NCBI GenBank assembly: GCA_041494245.1
Contig: JBGQAK010000007.1
Span: 124,001 to 188,000 of the forward strand
Length of the DNA: 64,000 bases
Origin: RBG-13-68-16 sp041494245
Lineage (GTDB): Bacteria; Acidobacteriota; Thermoanaerobaculia; Thermoanaerobaculales; Thermoanaerobaculaceae
Reading direction: 5' to 3'
Positions 34,201 to 41,201 of the stretch are shown one piece after another (the stretch's first letter is position 1; every line of letters begins with the position of its first letter). The position numbers and the translations under genes were made by a program. The notes beneath the pieces were generated by a model. That model saw only the letters and a list, made by a program, of their open reading frames with translations. It ran no database searches and was not told where the DNA came from.

Positions 34201-36059
34201 CCACCGGTGCGCTCCGCGAGGGTCTCCACCCGCTCTCTCACCTGGTCCCGCAGGTCCGGGTTGTCCTTCGACTCCCTTGCGAGCCCCAGCAGCAGCCGCC
34301 ATGCCATCAAGCGTGTGGCCGCCACGGGGTGCTCCGACCACGCCTCTGCAAACCTGAACAGCGGCCGATGCTGCTCGGGAGCGATCCACTCCAGGCTGAC
34401 TTCGAGCGTCTCGCACACGTACAGGCCGACCAACGGCCGCCGGTCCCGCAGGCGATGGCTGAAGTTCTCGATTACGAGGTCCCAGGCCCGCTGCTTCAGC
34501 TCCGGCTCGGCGTGGCGTAGGAGGCGGCGCACGATGATCGGCACCGCGTACAGCACCCGCTCCGTTGGTCCCATGTCCTCCTCGGGCTCGGGCTTCGCTC
34601 GGTCGAGCAGCGCCAGGACGCGGGAAAGCTCGTCGAGGACCGAGCGCTCAGGCCTCAGGACCACACCCTCGGGGAGGTCCTTGCGCCAGAAGTCCTCGCC
34701 CCCGGCGAGCAGATCGCCGATCCGGTTGGCGGCGTGGTAGCGGATGTCGTCGTCCCGGTGCGAGAGCAGCTCGATGAAGAAGTCGAGGGCCAGCGCCTTC
34801 TGCTCCCGCGAGAGGGCGGGGGCGTACTCGCCGAGGATCGCCAGGTAGGTTCGCAGGCCGCGCCACCCTTCGAAGGAGCGCGCCTCCTCCAGCAGCGCAC
34901 GGAGCGCCGGCAGATCGCGCAGCCGCTCCATCACGCCCAGGTTGTGCGCCGTGACCATGAGGCGGCGCAGGGTCGTTATCTTCCGGCCGGTGGCGAGCGC
35001 CACCGCGTCGGGCCGAGATCTACCTGCCAGCACAGACACGATGTCGAGGTCCCTCGGGATCTGAGGCTCCGGAGGCTGCTCGCACTCGAAACCCGGAGGA
35101 TCGAGCTGGACGTGCAGGAACTGCAGGTACTCCTCCAGGTCGCGCAGCTTGCGGTAGACCCCGCGGTAGCGGCGCACCTTTTCCTTGTCCAGGTTTTCGA
35201 GCTTGTTCCTGATGGTCACGAACGACTCGCGGAGCGAGATGATCTCCATGCCCTCGCCGGGGCCGGCGGACTCCTTGACGCGGAAGTCCGCATAGATGAG
35301 GAGCAGCGTCTCCACCGGCAGGCGCACCTGCTCCAGATCCCAGAGCGAGTGGTTCGTCGCAATGTGCCCAAGGCTCAGGAGGCCGCGGTCCTGGAACCAG
35401 GTGTGGGTGTAGTAGTAGTGCAGGCGCGGAATGCGCTCGACCTCGTCGCCGACGCAGCCGAACTTCCCGATGTCGTGGCCTATCGCGGCACCGTGCAGCA
35501 GCGGCAAGTCTACGGGGATCACCTTGGCAAGCTGCCGGCCGATCCACAGCGCGAGGCCCGTTACGCCGAGCACGTGCTCGTAGATCGAAAAACCCTGCCA
35601 CTGCTGCGCCATCGCCAAGCACACGAGCAGGGCATCGTCCTCGACGTGCCGCAGCAAGCGGCGGTACTCCTCGCCCGAAGGCGAGCGTGTGATCTCCTCC
35701 TCGGTCAGCGGGGTGAACGGCAACCGCTGGACGACCCCGTCACCCTCCCGCGCCGCCTGCTCGCGAAGGACCGCCTGGGCGAGCGGAAAGAAGTAGCCCG
35801 ACACCTTCTCGACATCGGACGTCGGGGTCGGGAACGTCTCGGGGTACAGACGGCGCCGGGCCTCCGTGAAGAGCGGGTCGTGCCACTCCGCCACATCTCC
35901 CTCGCACGGCAACCCCGCCAGATCGAGGGCGATGCGCACCGCGGTGTCGAGCTCGGTCAGCGGCAAGGTCCTGGAGGAGCTCGCCGGCTTCGACGGCCGC
36001 CAACCCTGCCGAGAGAGCACATCGAGGAGGGGGGAAACCTCCGGAAGAGCCTGCCCCAT
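31230..36059 (-). CDS. Giant HD / helical-repeat / nucleotidyltransferase protein
   Basis: A 1609-residue protein of unknown function. Residues about 160-260 are an HD-type phosphohydrolase: YEHVLGVTGLA with His162 and the HD pair in IGHDIGKFG (195-196). Residues about 400-920 are alpha-helical, HEAT-like (repeated LL/RR helices, RDDDIRYHAANRIGDLL). Residues about 930-1110 are a cytidylyltransferase/NadD-like domain with GTYDPFTIAH (the HIGH-like motif) and SSTSVRAAL (the ISSTxxR motif). The last 500 residues are unassigned. An HD plus adenylyltransferase pairing recalls NadD/YqeK in NAD synthesis, but the size and extra domains are unlike any enzyme I know. ATG 36059 is chosen because TATACT lies 8 nt before it; the longer frame (to 36170) crosses that box. 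Confidence 0.7.
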   Translation of the reverse strand: MGQALPEVSPLLDVLSRQGWRPSKPASSSRTLPLTELDTAVRIALDLAGLPCEGDVAEWHDPLFTEARRRLYPETFPTPTSDVEKVSGYFFPLAQAVLREQAAREGDGVVQRLPFTPLTEEEITRSPSGEEYRRLLRHVEDDALLVCLAMAQQWQGFSIYEHVLGVTGLALWIGRQLAKVIPVDLPLLHGAAIGHDIGKFGCVGDEVERIPRLHYYYTHTWFQDRGLLSLGHIATNHSLWDLEQVRLPVETLLLIYADFRVKESAGPGEGMEIISLRESFVTIRNKLENLDKEKVRRYRGVYRKLRDLEEYLQFLHVQLDPPGFECEQPPEPQIPRDLDIVSVLAGRSRPDAVALATGRKITTLRRLMVTAHNLGVMERLRDLPALRALLEEARSFEGWRGLRTYLAILGEYAPALSREQKALALDFFIELLSHRDDDIRYHAANRIGDLLAGGEDFWRKDLPEGVVLRPERSVLDELSRVLALLDRAKPEPEEDMGPTERVLYAVPIIVRRLLRHAEPELKQRAWDLVIENFSHRLRDRRPLVGLYVCETLEVSLEWIAPEQHRPLFRFAEAWSEHPVAATRLMAWRLLLGLARESKDNPDLRDQVRERVETLAERTGGHYLVAESYLLQEMATACDLPRLAEQCRSLQAQDPVREVLLRNLKSRVDWVEKKVNCDYLTASAHLRHEEGRDPGSYFANEVASHLANLLKVSRAEGTRFHAGRCLLRLLPLLTVPQRNDLMVELLRSLELDIEAITRYIPRFLGSVLASLPDEEFLEGLDDIEGNVQRGNEALQRLLLQTVGWILLSVQFERLSGDVLRRLTGMLLGSLAESRLSTAIEGFAEIAMVLERLSRLAKDDGRLRAFLMLATKKLLSLVTHRPGDQVRFFLVASALNHLDRAMATLHPALHFPDHPSVAFIPGTYDPFTIAHRAVVAKALENAAEVLVQMDDYSWRKHALPRQLREELSWMGLAAVPEAFLAPFRPPVNLASPAGVAHLRHTFGSRRLMLVVGSDVLVGASAYADKEGEIFDIPHLLVMRDDTGSEGLPDRIENFRAGIAVVPASPHIRAVSSTSVRAALDRHEELEALCHPLVARTLLERRLYVNYPAQKQPVAAPRDRVEATSGAVALPAGFRAVAEVADHGTGPKRGTGSTLFVLTSGDDARRPLAALMWRRISAAALPVIVGGESLAFEGQERLIGQGALVEAIASEADDDAPLERMFSEALARWLDAGLLFGLLPLPSRHAGLVGRTLRQLGAAVQTRDKAGTEALAVLRLTNPLVFVWDVESMLQPPYAVAPAVQKALAENRRAIAEFFAELAPGNALLHLHEEELKRRVAEWARERLADEPTRRRWVVLGLGRQFSREIVARCPTFAIDLERFLTWQGYEGGTYPLVGSPTLELQVAVARELGRNALLLVPFLDSPEMVVQVVEAARAVGLEVREVLVGVTSASARAALELRGISHRCGAVVPGWKGVLRESVVAPYVGGWSIVGREPLETGSLLPSLNDCLPYHYPHHLGLDEVAALDFSRLALHNARKLLLVIEETFRQAEGRLLSVRDLGAVVRTPRCPPLAEGFVPPRERFPSELVAGDIEALARLHPSTHAAHEERWAGS

Positions 36060-36067
36060 GGCTCGAA

Positions 36068-36076
36068 AGTATACCA
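36068..36076 (-). promoter_or_regulatory. Extended -10 element for a leaderless transcript
   Basis: On the minus strand TGGTATACT (TGn plus TATACT). The hexamer ends 8 nt before the ATG at 36059, so transcription would begin at or next to the start codon; no ribosome-binding site is present. Confidence 0.5.
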
Positions 36077-36961
36077 GCGACGGGCCTTTCGACCCATTCC
36101 CCCCGGAGAAGGGCGGCTCCCGTAAGCGCTCGCGTGGGGCATCTGATTTACCGGCACCCCAGGTGGTCAAGGGTGGGCACCTGTCGCTTTCTTCTTGGGC
36201 TGCGTTGGGGTTTCCTTGTTTGCCCGGGGGGTGGCTTCGCTTCTTCTTCTTGCCACGCGGGTGGGTCGCCGGGTTTGTTTTGTCACTGCGTGACGGCTGT
36301 TGTGCCGCTCCCGCGGGTGGCTGAGTGCGGCCTTGCGTCTCCCCAGCCGCTGCGGCCGTCTATCCCTTGCGGGGGTCCCGTCCCACCAGAGGCGGGACTC
36401 TTGACCCCCGCGCCCCCCGCTCGCCGGGAGTGAATCCCGGCTCGCTCGCCTCCGCCCGCGACCGAAGGGCGCGATCCGCGGCGGGGCCCCTCGGCGTTCG
36501 CGTGATGCTGCGCCGCCGTCTCCCCAACGCGCTCGCGCGTCCGGTGCCCGCGGGCTTCGGAGCGATTGGCCACCCGCGGCACCGGCGATTGAAGCCCCCC
36601 ACCCTTAGGCTAGAGGCATCAAAGCTGGAGCTGAAATGCTCGGGTGATAGGCGCGCTCAAGCAGGCCGGTGGCAGAGCGGGGGGGTGGGGGTGAAATCCG
36701 CCCCGCGGGCGATAGGAGCCATTCCGCCGGAGCGTGCGGGAATCGAGCGGCCAGACCGGCGGGTGGAAACGCTGGCCCCGACCGAGCTCCTCACTCTAGG
36801 GAGGGGAACAGCGAGGGTCCGCACGCCGGTCTGTGCCAGCTCGGTCGCACGCGCAGGCGGGTCGGAGGGCTGCGCTCGATGCGCAGCCCGAGCGACCGCT
36901 CCCAGCCCGCGGGGCAAGAAGAGCCACGCAGTGGAAAACACGAAGTCACCTACCGGCAACT
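36077..36961. other. Gene-free 0.9-kb region containing an interspersed repeat copy
   Basis: No recognisable protein or RNA. Roughly 36170-36300 is rich in TTC/CTT and GGG runs. At 36356-36426 there is a minus-strand copy of the element seen at 8033-8112 (on the minus strand: GGCGAGCGGGGGGC, GAGTCCC palindromic arm, GGGACCCCC, GGATAGACGG), preceded on that strand by a hairpin GCCGGGATTCACTCCCGGC. From 36600 to 36900 there are several short stems but no known RNA family is evident. Confidence 0.45.
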
Positions 36962-37102
36962 TCAGCGTTCGCCCGAGGGGAGGAGGCGGAACTCGACCCA
37001 CTCGGAGCGCATCCGCGCCTGAACGCTCACCACCCGGAACCGGAACGGGTTATGGCCGGCGAGGTCGTTCCAGAACCCCTCGGGGAAGGGCCCGAACACC
37101 AC
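36962..37102 (-). other. Short open frame, possible C-terminal gene remnant
   Basis: The minus frame ending in TGA at 36964-36962 reads VFGPFPEGFWNDLAGHNPF and then EWVEFRLLPSGER. Composition is protein-like, unlike the Arg/Pro-rich shadow frames nearby, but it is cut off upstream by an in-frame TGA and directly follows the ubiD remnant. I do not recognise the family. Confidence 0.25.
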
Positions 37103-37171
37103 GCTCGGTCACGGCGCCCCGTGGCACCCCGGCTCCCCGGCAAGGAAGCCGCAGGGAAGCTGGCGTGTCCG

Positions 37172-37618
37172 TCAGCGGTCGATGTCGAGCGCCTTCTAGA
37201 TCGCGTCGACTTTGGCTTTCACCTCGCGGCTCATCACGATGTCGCCGGGCCAGGGCCGGGCGAAGCCTTCCTGCGCCCACTTGCGCGTCGCGTCGATGCC
37301 CACCTTGCTCCCCCACCACGGCATCCGCGAGGCGTGGTCCAGCGTCTCGGCGGGACCGGTGGCGAACTCCAGCTCGCGCTGCGGATCGACGTTGGCGAGC
37401 GCGCACTGTACCCGTGGCTGGGACCCGAAGAGGTTGATCGCCACCGGCATGCGGCTGCCGGACACGTTCTGGAACAGGAGCGCGGGCCCCTGCCTCTTGA
37501 CCACGCGGTCCGCGATCTCGGTGATCTCCAGGACCGGCGAAACCTCGGCCGCGATTCGCCTCAGCTCCCCCGCCTTCTCCAGCGCCGCCAGGTAGTCGTG
37601 CAGGTCGAGAAATGCCAT
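37172..37618 (-). pseudogene. Decayed ubiD-family decarboxylase, internal deletion plus nonsense codon
   Basis: From ATG 37618 the frame begins as a UbiD (prenylated-FMN decarboxylase) N terminus: FLDLHDYLAALEKAGELRRI, ITEIADRVVKRQGPALLF and MPVAINLFGS. It then passes directly into the UbiD C terminus: LANVDPQRELEF, LDHASRMPWWGSKVGIDATR and EGFARPWPGDIVMSREVK. About 300 residues, including the catalytic Arg-Glu-Glu region, are gone, but the frame is kept. In addition TAG at 37198 replaces what looks like TGG: read through, the tail is KVDAI(W)KALDIDR and a TGA at 37174. UbiD homologues serve ubiquinone and futalosine-menaquinone synthesis among others. Confidence 0.75.
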
Positions 37619-37875
37619 CGGCGCCTCCGTTGCTGCGAATTGTCTCACGCGGTGAGGGGCTCGGGGCTCCGGACCCCGCCAAAGACAGGGTTCGCTAAAT
37701 TGGATAATTGGCTCGAACGATTCCCTGTACCCTGTGTCCTGTGTCACTGCGGCCCCGGGTGCGCCCGGTCACAGTGCCGGTGAAGCCATGACGTTACCGG
37801 TCGACGGGCCGTAGACATGGGTGTGCTTCGGGTGTTGCTGCCCGGGGGAACTCGTTCGTTGTTCGGGAGGCACAG

Positions 37876-40800
37876 ATGGTTGTGACCGTCCGTGGCGGAT
37901 TTCGGTTCTTGTTCTCTCTGGCCGCATTCTTGATGCCGTCGGTGCTCGGCGCACAGCTCTGCGGGGTCTGGAGCTACGGCAACGTCAGCCCGCGTGGGAT
38001 CGCGGCGGCCGCGGGCAACGGAACCACGGTGATCATCACGCAGGGCGAGGCGTTTGCCAGCCGGGACGGCGTCCGCTGGCGCTGGAGCCAGCTCCCCGTG
38101 CCCGGCCCCGCCTACTGGGACATCACGTGGGGCCACGGTCTCTTCGTCGCGGCCGGTGACGGCGGCATCGTCGCCAGTACCGACGGCGTCGCCTGGCACA
38201 CGGTGAGGCCGATGCAGGGGGGATCCGTTGAGTCCGTGGCGTGGAGCGGGACGAAGTTCGTTGCGGTCGGTTTGATCTACGGCGGCCCCTCGGTGGTCTT
38301 CACGAGCGCCGACGGGCTCCAGTGGGCCACGACGCCGCTCCCGGTAGATGTGGCCCTCTCCAGCGTGCGGTGGGCCGGCGGGCAGTGGATCGGCCTCTCG
38401 CGCGTCGGGGGCGACAGCCTCAACGGGATCTACACGAGCGCGGACGGGGTGAGCTGGATCAAGCGGCTGCCCGACATGGATCCCACGGGGGTGGCCTGGA
38501 ACGGCAGCCAGTACCTGGCCGTGGGCACGGCGATCAACAGCGCCCCGGTCATGGCGACCAGCCCGGATGGCGTGCAATGGACGGTGAGGCCCGCCGTCAA
38601 TGGCCTGCCAATGCTCGACGTTGCAAGCGACGGGCGGCAGTGGGTGGTGCCCTCGTGGCAGGGGCTGATCCCGGCCCACCCGGTGATCCTCACGAGCCGG
38701 GACGGAGCAAGCTGGCGTGCAGTCGATCTCCCGCCCGGGCTCGATCTCACCGAAGCCGTCCGGTGGACCGGGACGGCGTTCATCACCGTTGGTTCGACCG
38801 GATACGCCACGAGCGTCGATGCGACCGACTGGGCGTTGAACCCCCTTGCCGATCTCAGTGCGGTGACGTGGACTGGGAGCCACTTCGTGGCCGTCGGCGC
38901 TACGTTCGGTACCGGTCAGGGTTCGGCAGAATTCAGTCCCGACGGCGAGGTCTGGGCGGAAGCGACCAGGCCGCCAGACGGGCCCGCCGTTGCGGCGGTC
39001 TGGACGGGGTCGCAGATGGTTGCGGCGGGGCCGGGAGGCGGCGTGTTCACGAGCCCCGACGGGGACGTCTGGACGCGCCAGGCCTCCCTGGCCGTCGGCT
39101 CCACCGACCCCGCCAGCGTCGCCTGGAGCGGCAGCCGGCTCGTTGCGGCGTTCGGAGGGAAGGTATTCACCAGCACCGACGGTGCAGGCTGGACCGCCGC
39201 CGCCCAGGTGGATGGAACGATCACAGGCATGGCGTGGGGGGCCGGGCAGTTTGTCGGCGTCGGGAGGCGGCTCGGCTCGATGGGGACGTGCCTCGCGATC
39301 TGGAGCAGTCCAGACGGCGTGCAGTGGCCGGCCCGGCAAGGTGACTCGCCGTGCGCCTTCTACGGCGACGACGCTCTTTCTGGCGTGGCGTGGAGCGGGA
39401 GCCGTTTCGTCACCGCCGGCATACACCATCCGACCCACGGAGACGTGGGCATCGTTCTTCTCGAGAGCGCCGACGGCGTCAACTGGTCACCGCTCCAGAT
39501 CGCACTGGCCAGCGATCAGGGCAGCTTCTCGGCGAACGTTTGGTGGACGGGTGTCGGTTTCCTGGCAACGTGGGGAAATAGGGTCTTCACCAGCCCCGAC
39601 GGCGTGACCTGGACGGAGGATGTGCCGTTCAAGCCGGGGTTCTATCCGGCCGCCATGGCGGGCAACGGCCATCAGGTCGTGGCGGTGGCGGGGTGGGGCG
39701 CCGTCGCTCGCACCGACTGCACGGCGCCGCCGCCCATCGGCCAGCCCGGCGTGACCAACACCGCCGTGGTCACCGCCGCACGAACCCCCGGTCTTGCCGG
39801 TACGCAGTGGGTCACGGACGTCGAGCTGTTCAACCCGGCCAGCAACGCGGTCGCCGCCCTCGTCTACTACCTGCCCCGCGACACCGACAACACCGCGCCT
39901 TTGCGCCGGTCCGTCACGGTGCCGTCCGGCCAGGCGGTGCGCCTCGACAACGTGGTGGGGCGGCTGTTCGGGTTGAACGAGTCCGCCGGGGCGCTCACCG
40001 TCTCGTGCTCGCAACCGCTGCTGGTCACCTCGCGAACCTACACGACGCCTTCGTCCGGCACCCTCGGGGAGTTCGTCCCCGGCCTCGGGGAGCAGGCCGC
40101 GATCGTGGCCGGGCAGGAGGCGCGCCTGATCCAGCTCACCCGCAACGCGGGCTACCGCACCAACATCGGCTTCGAGAGCATCTCCGCAGGGCCGATCGAG
40201 GTGGCCGTGGATCTGTTCCGCGCAACTGGTGAGTTCCTGGGCGAAAAGACGTTCTCGCTGCCGCCGTTCGGCGCCGCACAGGCAACGGAGATCTTTCCGC
40301 AGATCGGCGTGACCGTGGTGGACGACGCCTTCGCGGTGGTGCGATCCGACACCCCCGGCGCCCGGTTCTTCACCTACGCAGCGGTCGTGGACAACGCGTC
40401 CGGCGACACCATCACCGTGCTCCCGGGCCAGGTCAGCGGCGGAGAGCCGCTGTACGTCCCGGCGGTGGCTCACAACACCGGCCTCAAGGGGACGCAGTGG
40501 CGCGCCGACCTGGAGGTCCACAACCCGGGGGCGGTCCAGGCACGTTACTCGCTGGAACTGCTCAAGGCCGGGCAGGACAACTCCGCCCCGGCCTCCGCGA
40601 CGTTCACGCTGGATCCGGGCACGAGCCGACGGTACGTGGACGTGATCAAGGACGTCTTCGGCGTCGAGGGCTCCGGGGCGATCCGGGTCACGCCGTCGTC
40701 CGGCAGCATCGTGGTCGCGGCGCGCAGCTACACCGATCCCGGCACCGGCACGCGCGGTCAGTTCATCCCCGGCCTCCCCGTCTCGGCGGCCACCGCGGCC

Positions 40801-41133
40801 CCCATCAGCGCCCGTCTGATCCAGCTCACCCACACCGCGAGCGGAGCAACGGGGTTCCGCACCAATATCGGCCTAGTCAACGTCACGGCGGCGCCGCTCA
40901 GCGCGCAGATCGGCCTCTACTCCGCGCAGGGCACCTGGCTGGGCACGAAGGTGCTCTCGCTTGCGCCGTACGAGTTCCGCCAGGAGACGGAGATCTTCCG
41001 ATCGGTGACGGCCAGCGACGTCAGCGACGCCTTTGCCGTCGTGAGCAGCGCGATGCCGGGCGCGAGGTTCCTCGCCTACGCGTCGGTGGTGGACAACGTG
41101 TCGGGCGACCCGTTCTACATCCCGGCGCAGTAG
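37876..41133 (+). CDS. Secreted beta-propeller protein with two C-terminal repeat modules
   Basis: A 1085-residue exported protein: signal peptide (FLFSLAAFLMPSVLGAQ, cleavage near residue 27). Residues about 30-620 hold a dozen or so degenerate sialidase/Asp-box-like repeats, each with an S-x-DG-x-x-W motif (STDGVAW, SADGLQW, SPDGVQW, SRDGASW, SADGVNW), which build one or more beta-propellers. Two related modules of about 220 residues follow, beginning GLAGTQWVTDVELFNP (about 640) and GLKGTQWRADLEVHNP (about 865), each with FVPGL/FIPGL, RLIQLT and FRTNIG/YRTNIG landmarks. The role is unknown; cell-surface attachment or binding is plausible. GGAGG lies 7 nt before the ATG. It is alone on its strand between the ubiD remnant and the glycosyltransferase. 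Confidence 0.75.
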   Translation: MVVTVRGGFRFLFSLAAFLMPSVLGAQLCGVWSYGNVSPRGIAAAAGNGTTVIITQGEAFASRDGVRWRWSQLPVPGPAYWDITWGHGLFVAAGDGGIVASTDGVAWHTVRPMQGGSVESVAWSGTKFVAVGLIYGGPSVVFTSADGLQWATTPLPVDVALSSVRWAGGQWIGLSRVGGDSLNGIYTSADGVSWIKRLPDMDPTGVAWNGSQYLAVGTAINSAPVMATSPDGVQWTVRPAVNGLPMLDVASDGRQWVVPSWQGLIPAHPVILTSRDGASWRAVDLPPGLDLTEAVRWTGTAFITVGSTGYATSVDATDWALNPLADLSAVTWTGSHFVAVGATFGTGQGSAEFSPDGEVWAEATRPPDGPAVAAVWTGSQMVAAGPGGGVFTSPDGDVWTRQASLAVGSTDPASVAWSGSRLVAAFGGKVFTSTDGAGWTAAAQVDGTITGMAWGAGQFVGVGRRLGSMGTCLAIWSSPDGVQWPARQGDSPCAFYGDDALSGVAWSGSRFVTAGIHHPTHGDVGIVLLESADGVNWSPLQIALASDQGSFSANVWWTGVGFLATWGNRVFTSPDGVTWTEDVPFKPGFYPAAMAGNGHQVVAVAGWGAVARTDCTAPPPIGQPGVTNTAVVTAARTPGLAGTQWVTDVELFNPASNAVAALVYYLPRDTDNTAPLRRSVTVPSGQAVRLDNVVGRLFGLNESAGALTVSCSQPLLVTSRTYTTPSSGTLGEFVPGLGEQAAIVAGQEARLIQLTRNAGYRTNIGFESISAGPIEVAVDLFRATGEFLGEKTFSLPPFGAAQATEIFPQIGVTVVDDAFAVVRSDTPGARFFTYAAVVDNASGDTITVLPGQVSGGEPLYVPAVAHNTGLKGTQWRADLEVHNPGAVQARYSLELLKAGQDNSAPASATFTLDPGTSRRYVDVIKDVFGVEGSGAIRVTPSSGSIVVAARSYTDPGTGTRGQFIPGLPVSAATAAPISARLIQLTHTASGATGFRTNIGLVNVTAAPLSAQIGLYSAQGTWLGTKVLSLAPYEFRQETEIFRSVTASDVSDAFAVVSSAMPGARFLAYASVVDNVSGDPFYIPAQ

Positions 41134-41189
41134 AGGCTCGGGGCCCGGGTCGGCCCAGGCCGCGTCGGGCCGCGTGCCCGCCGCCCATC

Positions 41190-41195
41190 TATACT
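41190..41195 (+). promoter_or_regulatory. -10 box TATACT for a leaderless glycosyltransferase mRNA
   Basis: TATACT is followed by six C and then the GTG start codon at 41202. The same hexamer and spacing class is seen at 36068-36073. Confidence 0.45.
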
Positions 41196-41201
41196 CCCCC
41201 C

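Noticed and set aside
32085..34520. 811-codon plus-strand frame opposite the giant HD protein
   Set aside because: Gln/His/Arg-rich shadow without motifs; the minus frame has HD and nucleotidyltransferase signatures.
36134..36433. 99-residue open frame in the gene-free zone
   Set aside because: Overlaps the start of the HD gene's promoter region and the repeat element; Gly/Pro/Cys-rich with no coding character.
36600..36930. Possible structured RNA (RNase P, tmRNA or riboswitch)
   Set aside because: Several stems are visible but none of the conserved sequence blocks of these RNAs could be found.
41134..41189. Terminator after the beta-propeller gene
   Set aside because: GC-rich inverted repeats are present but no T-tract follows.
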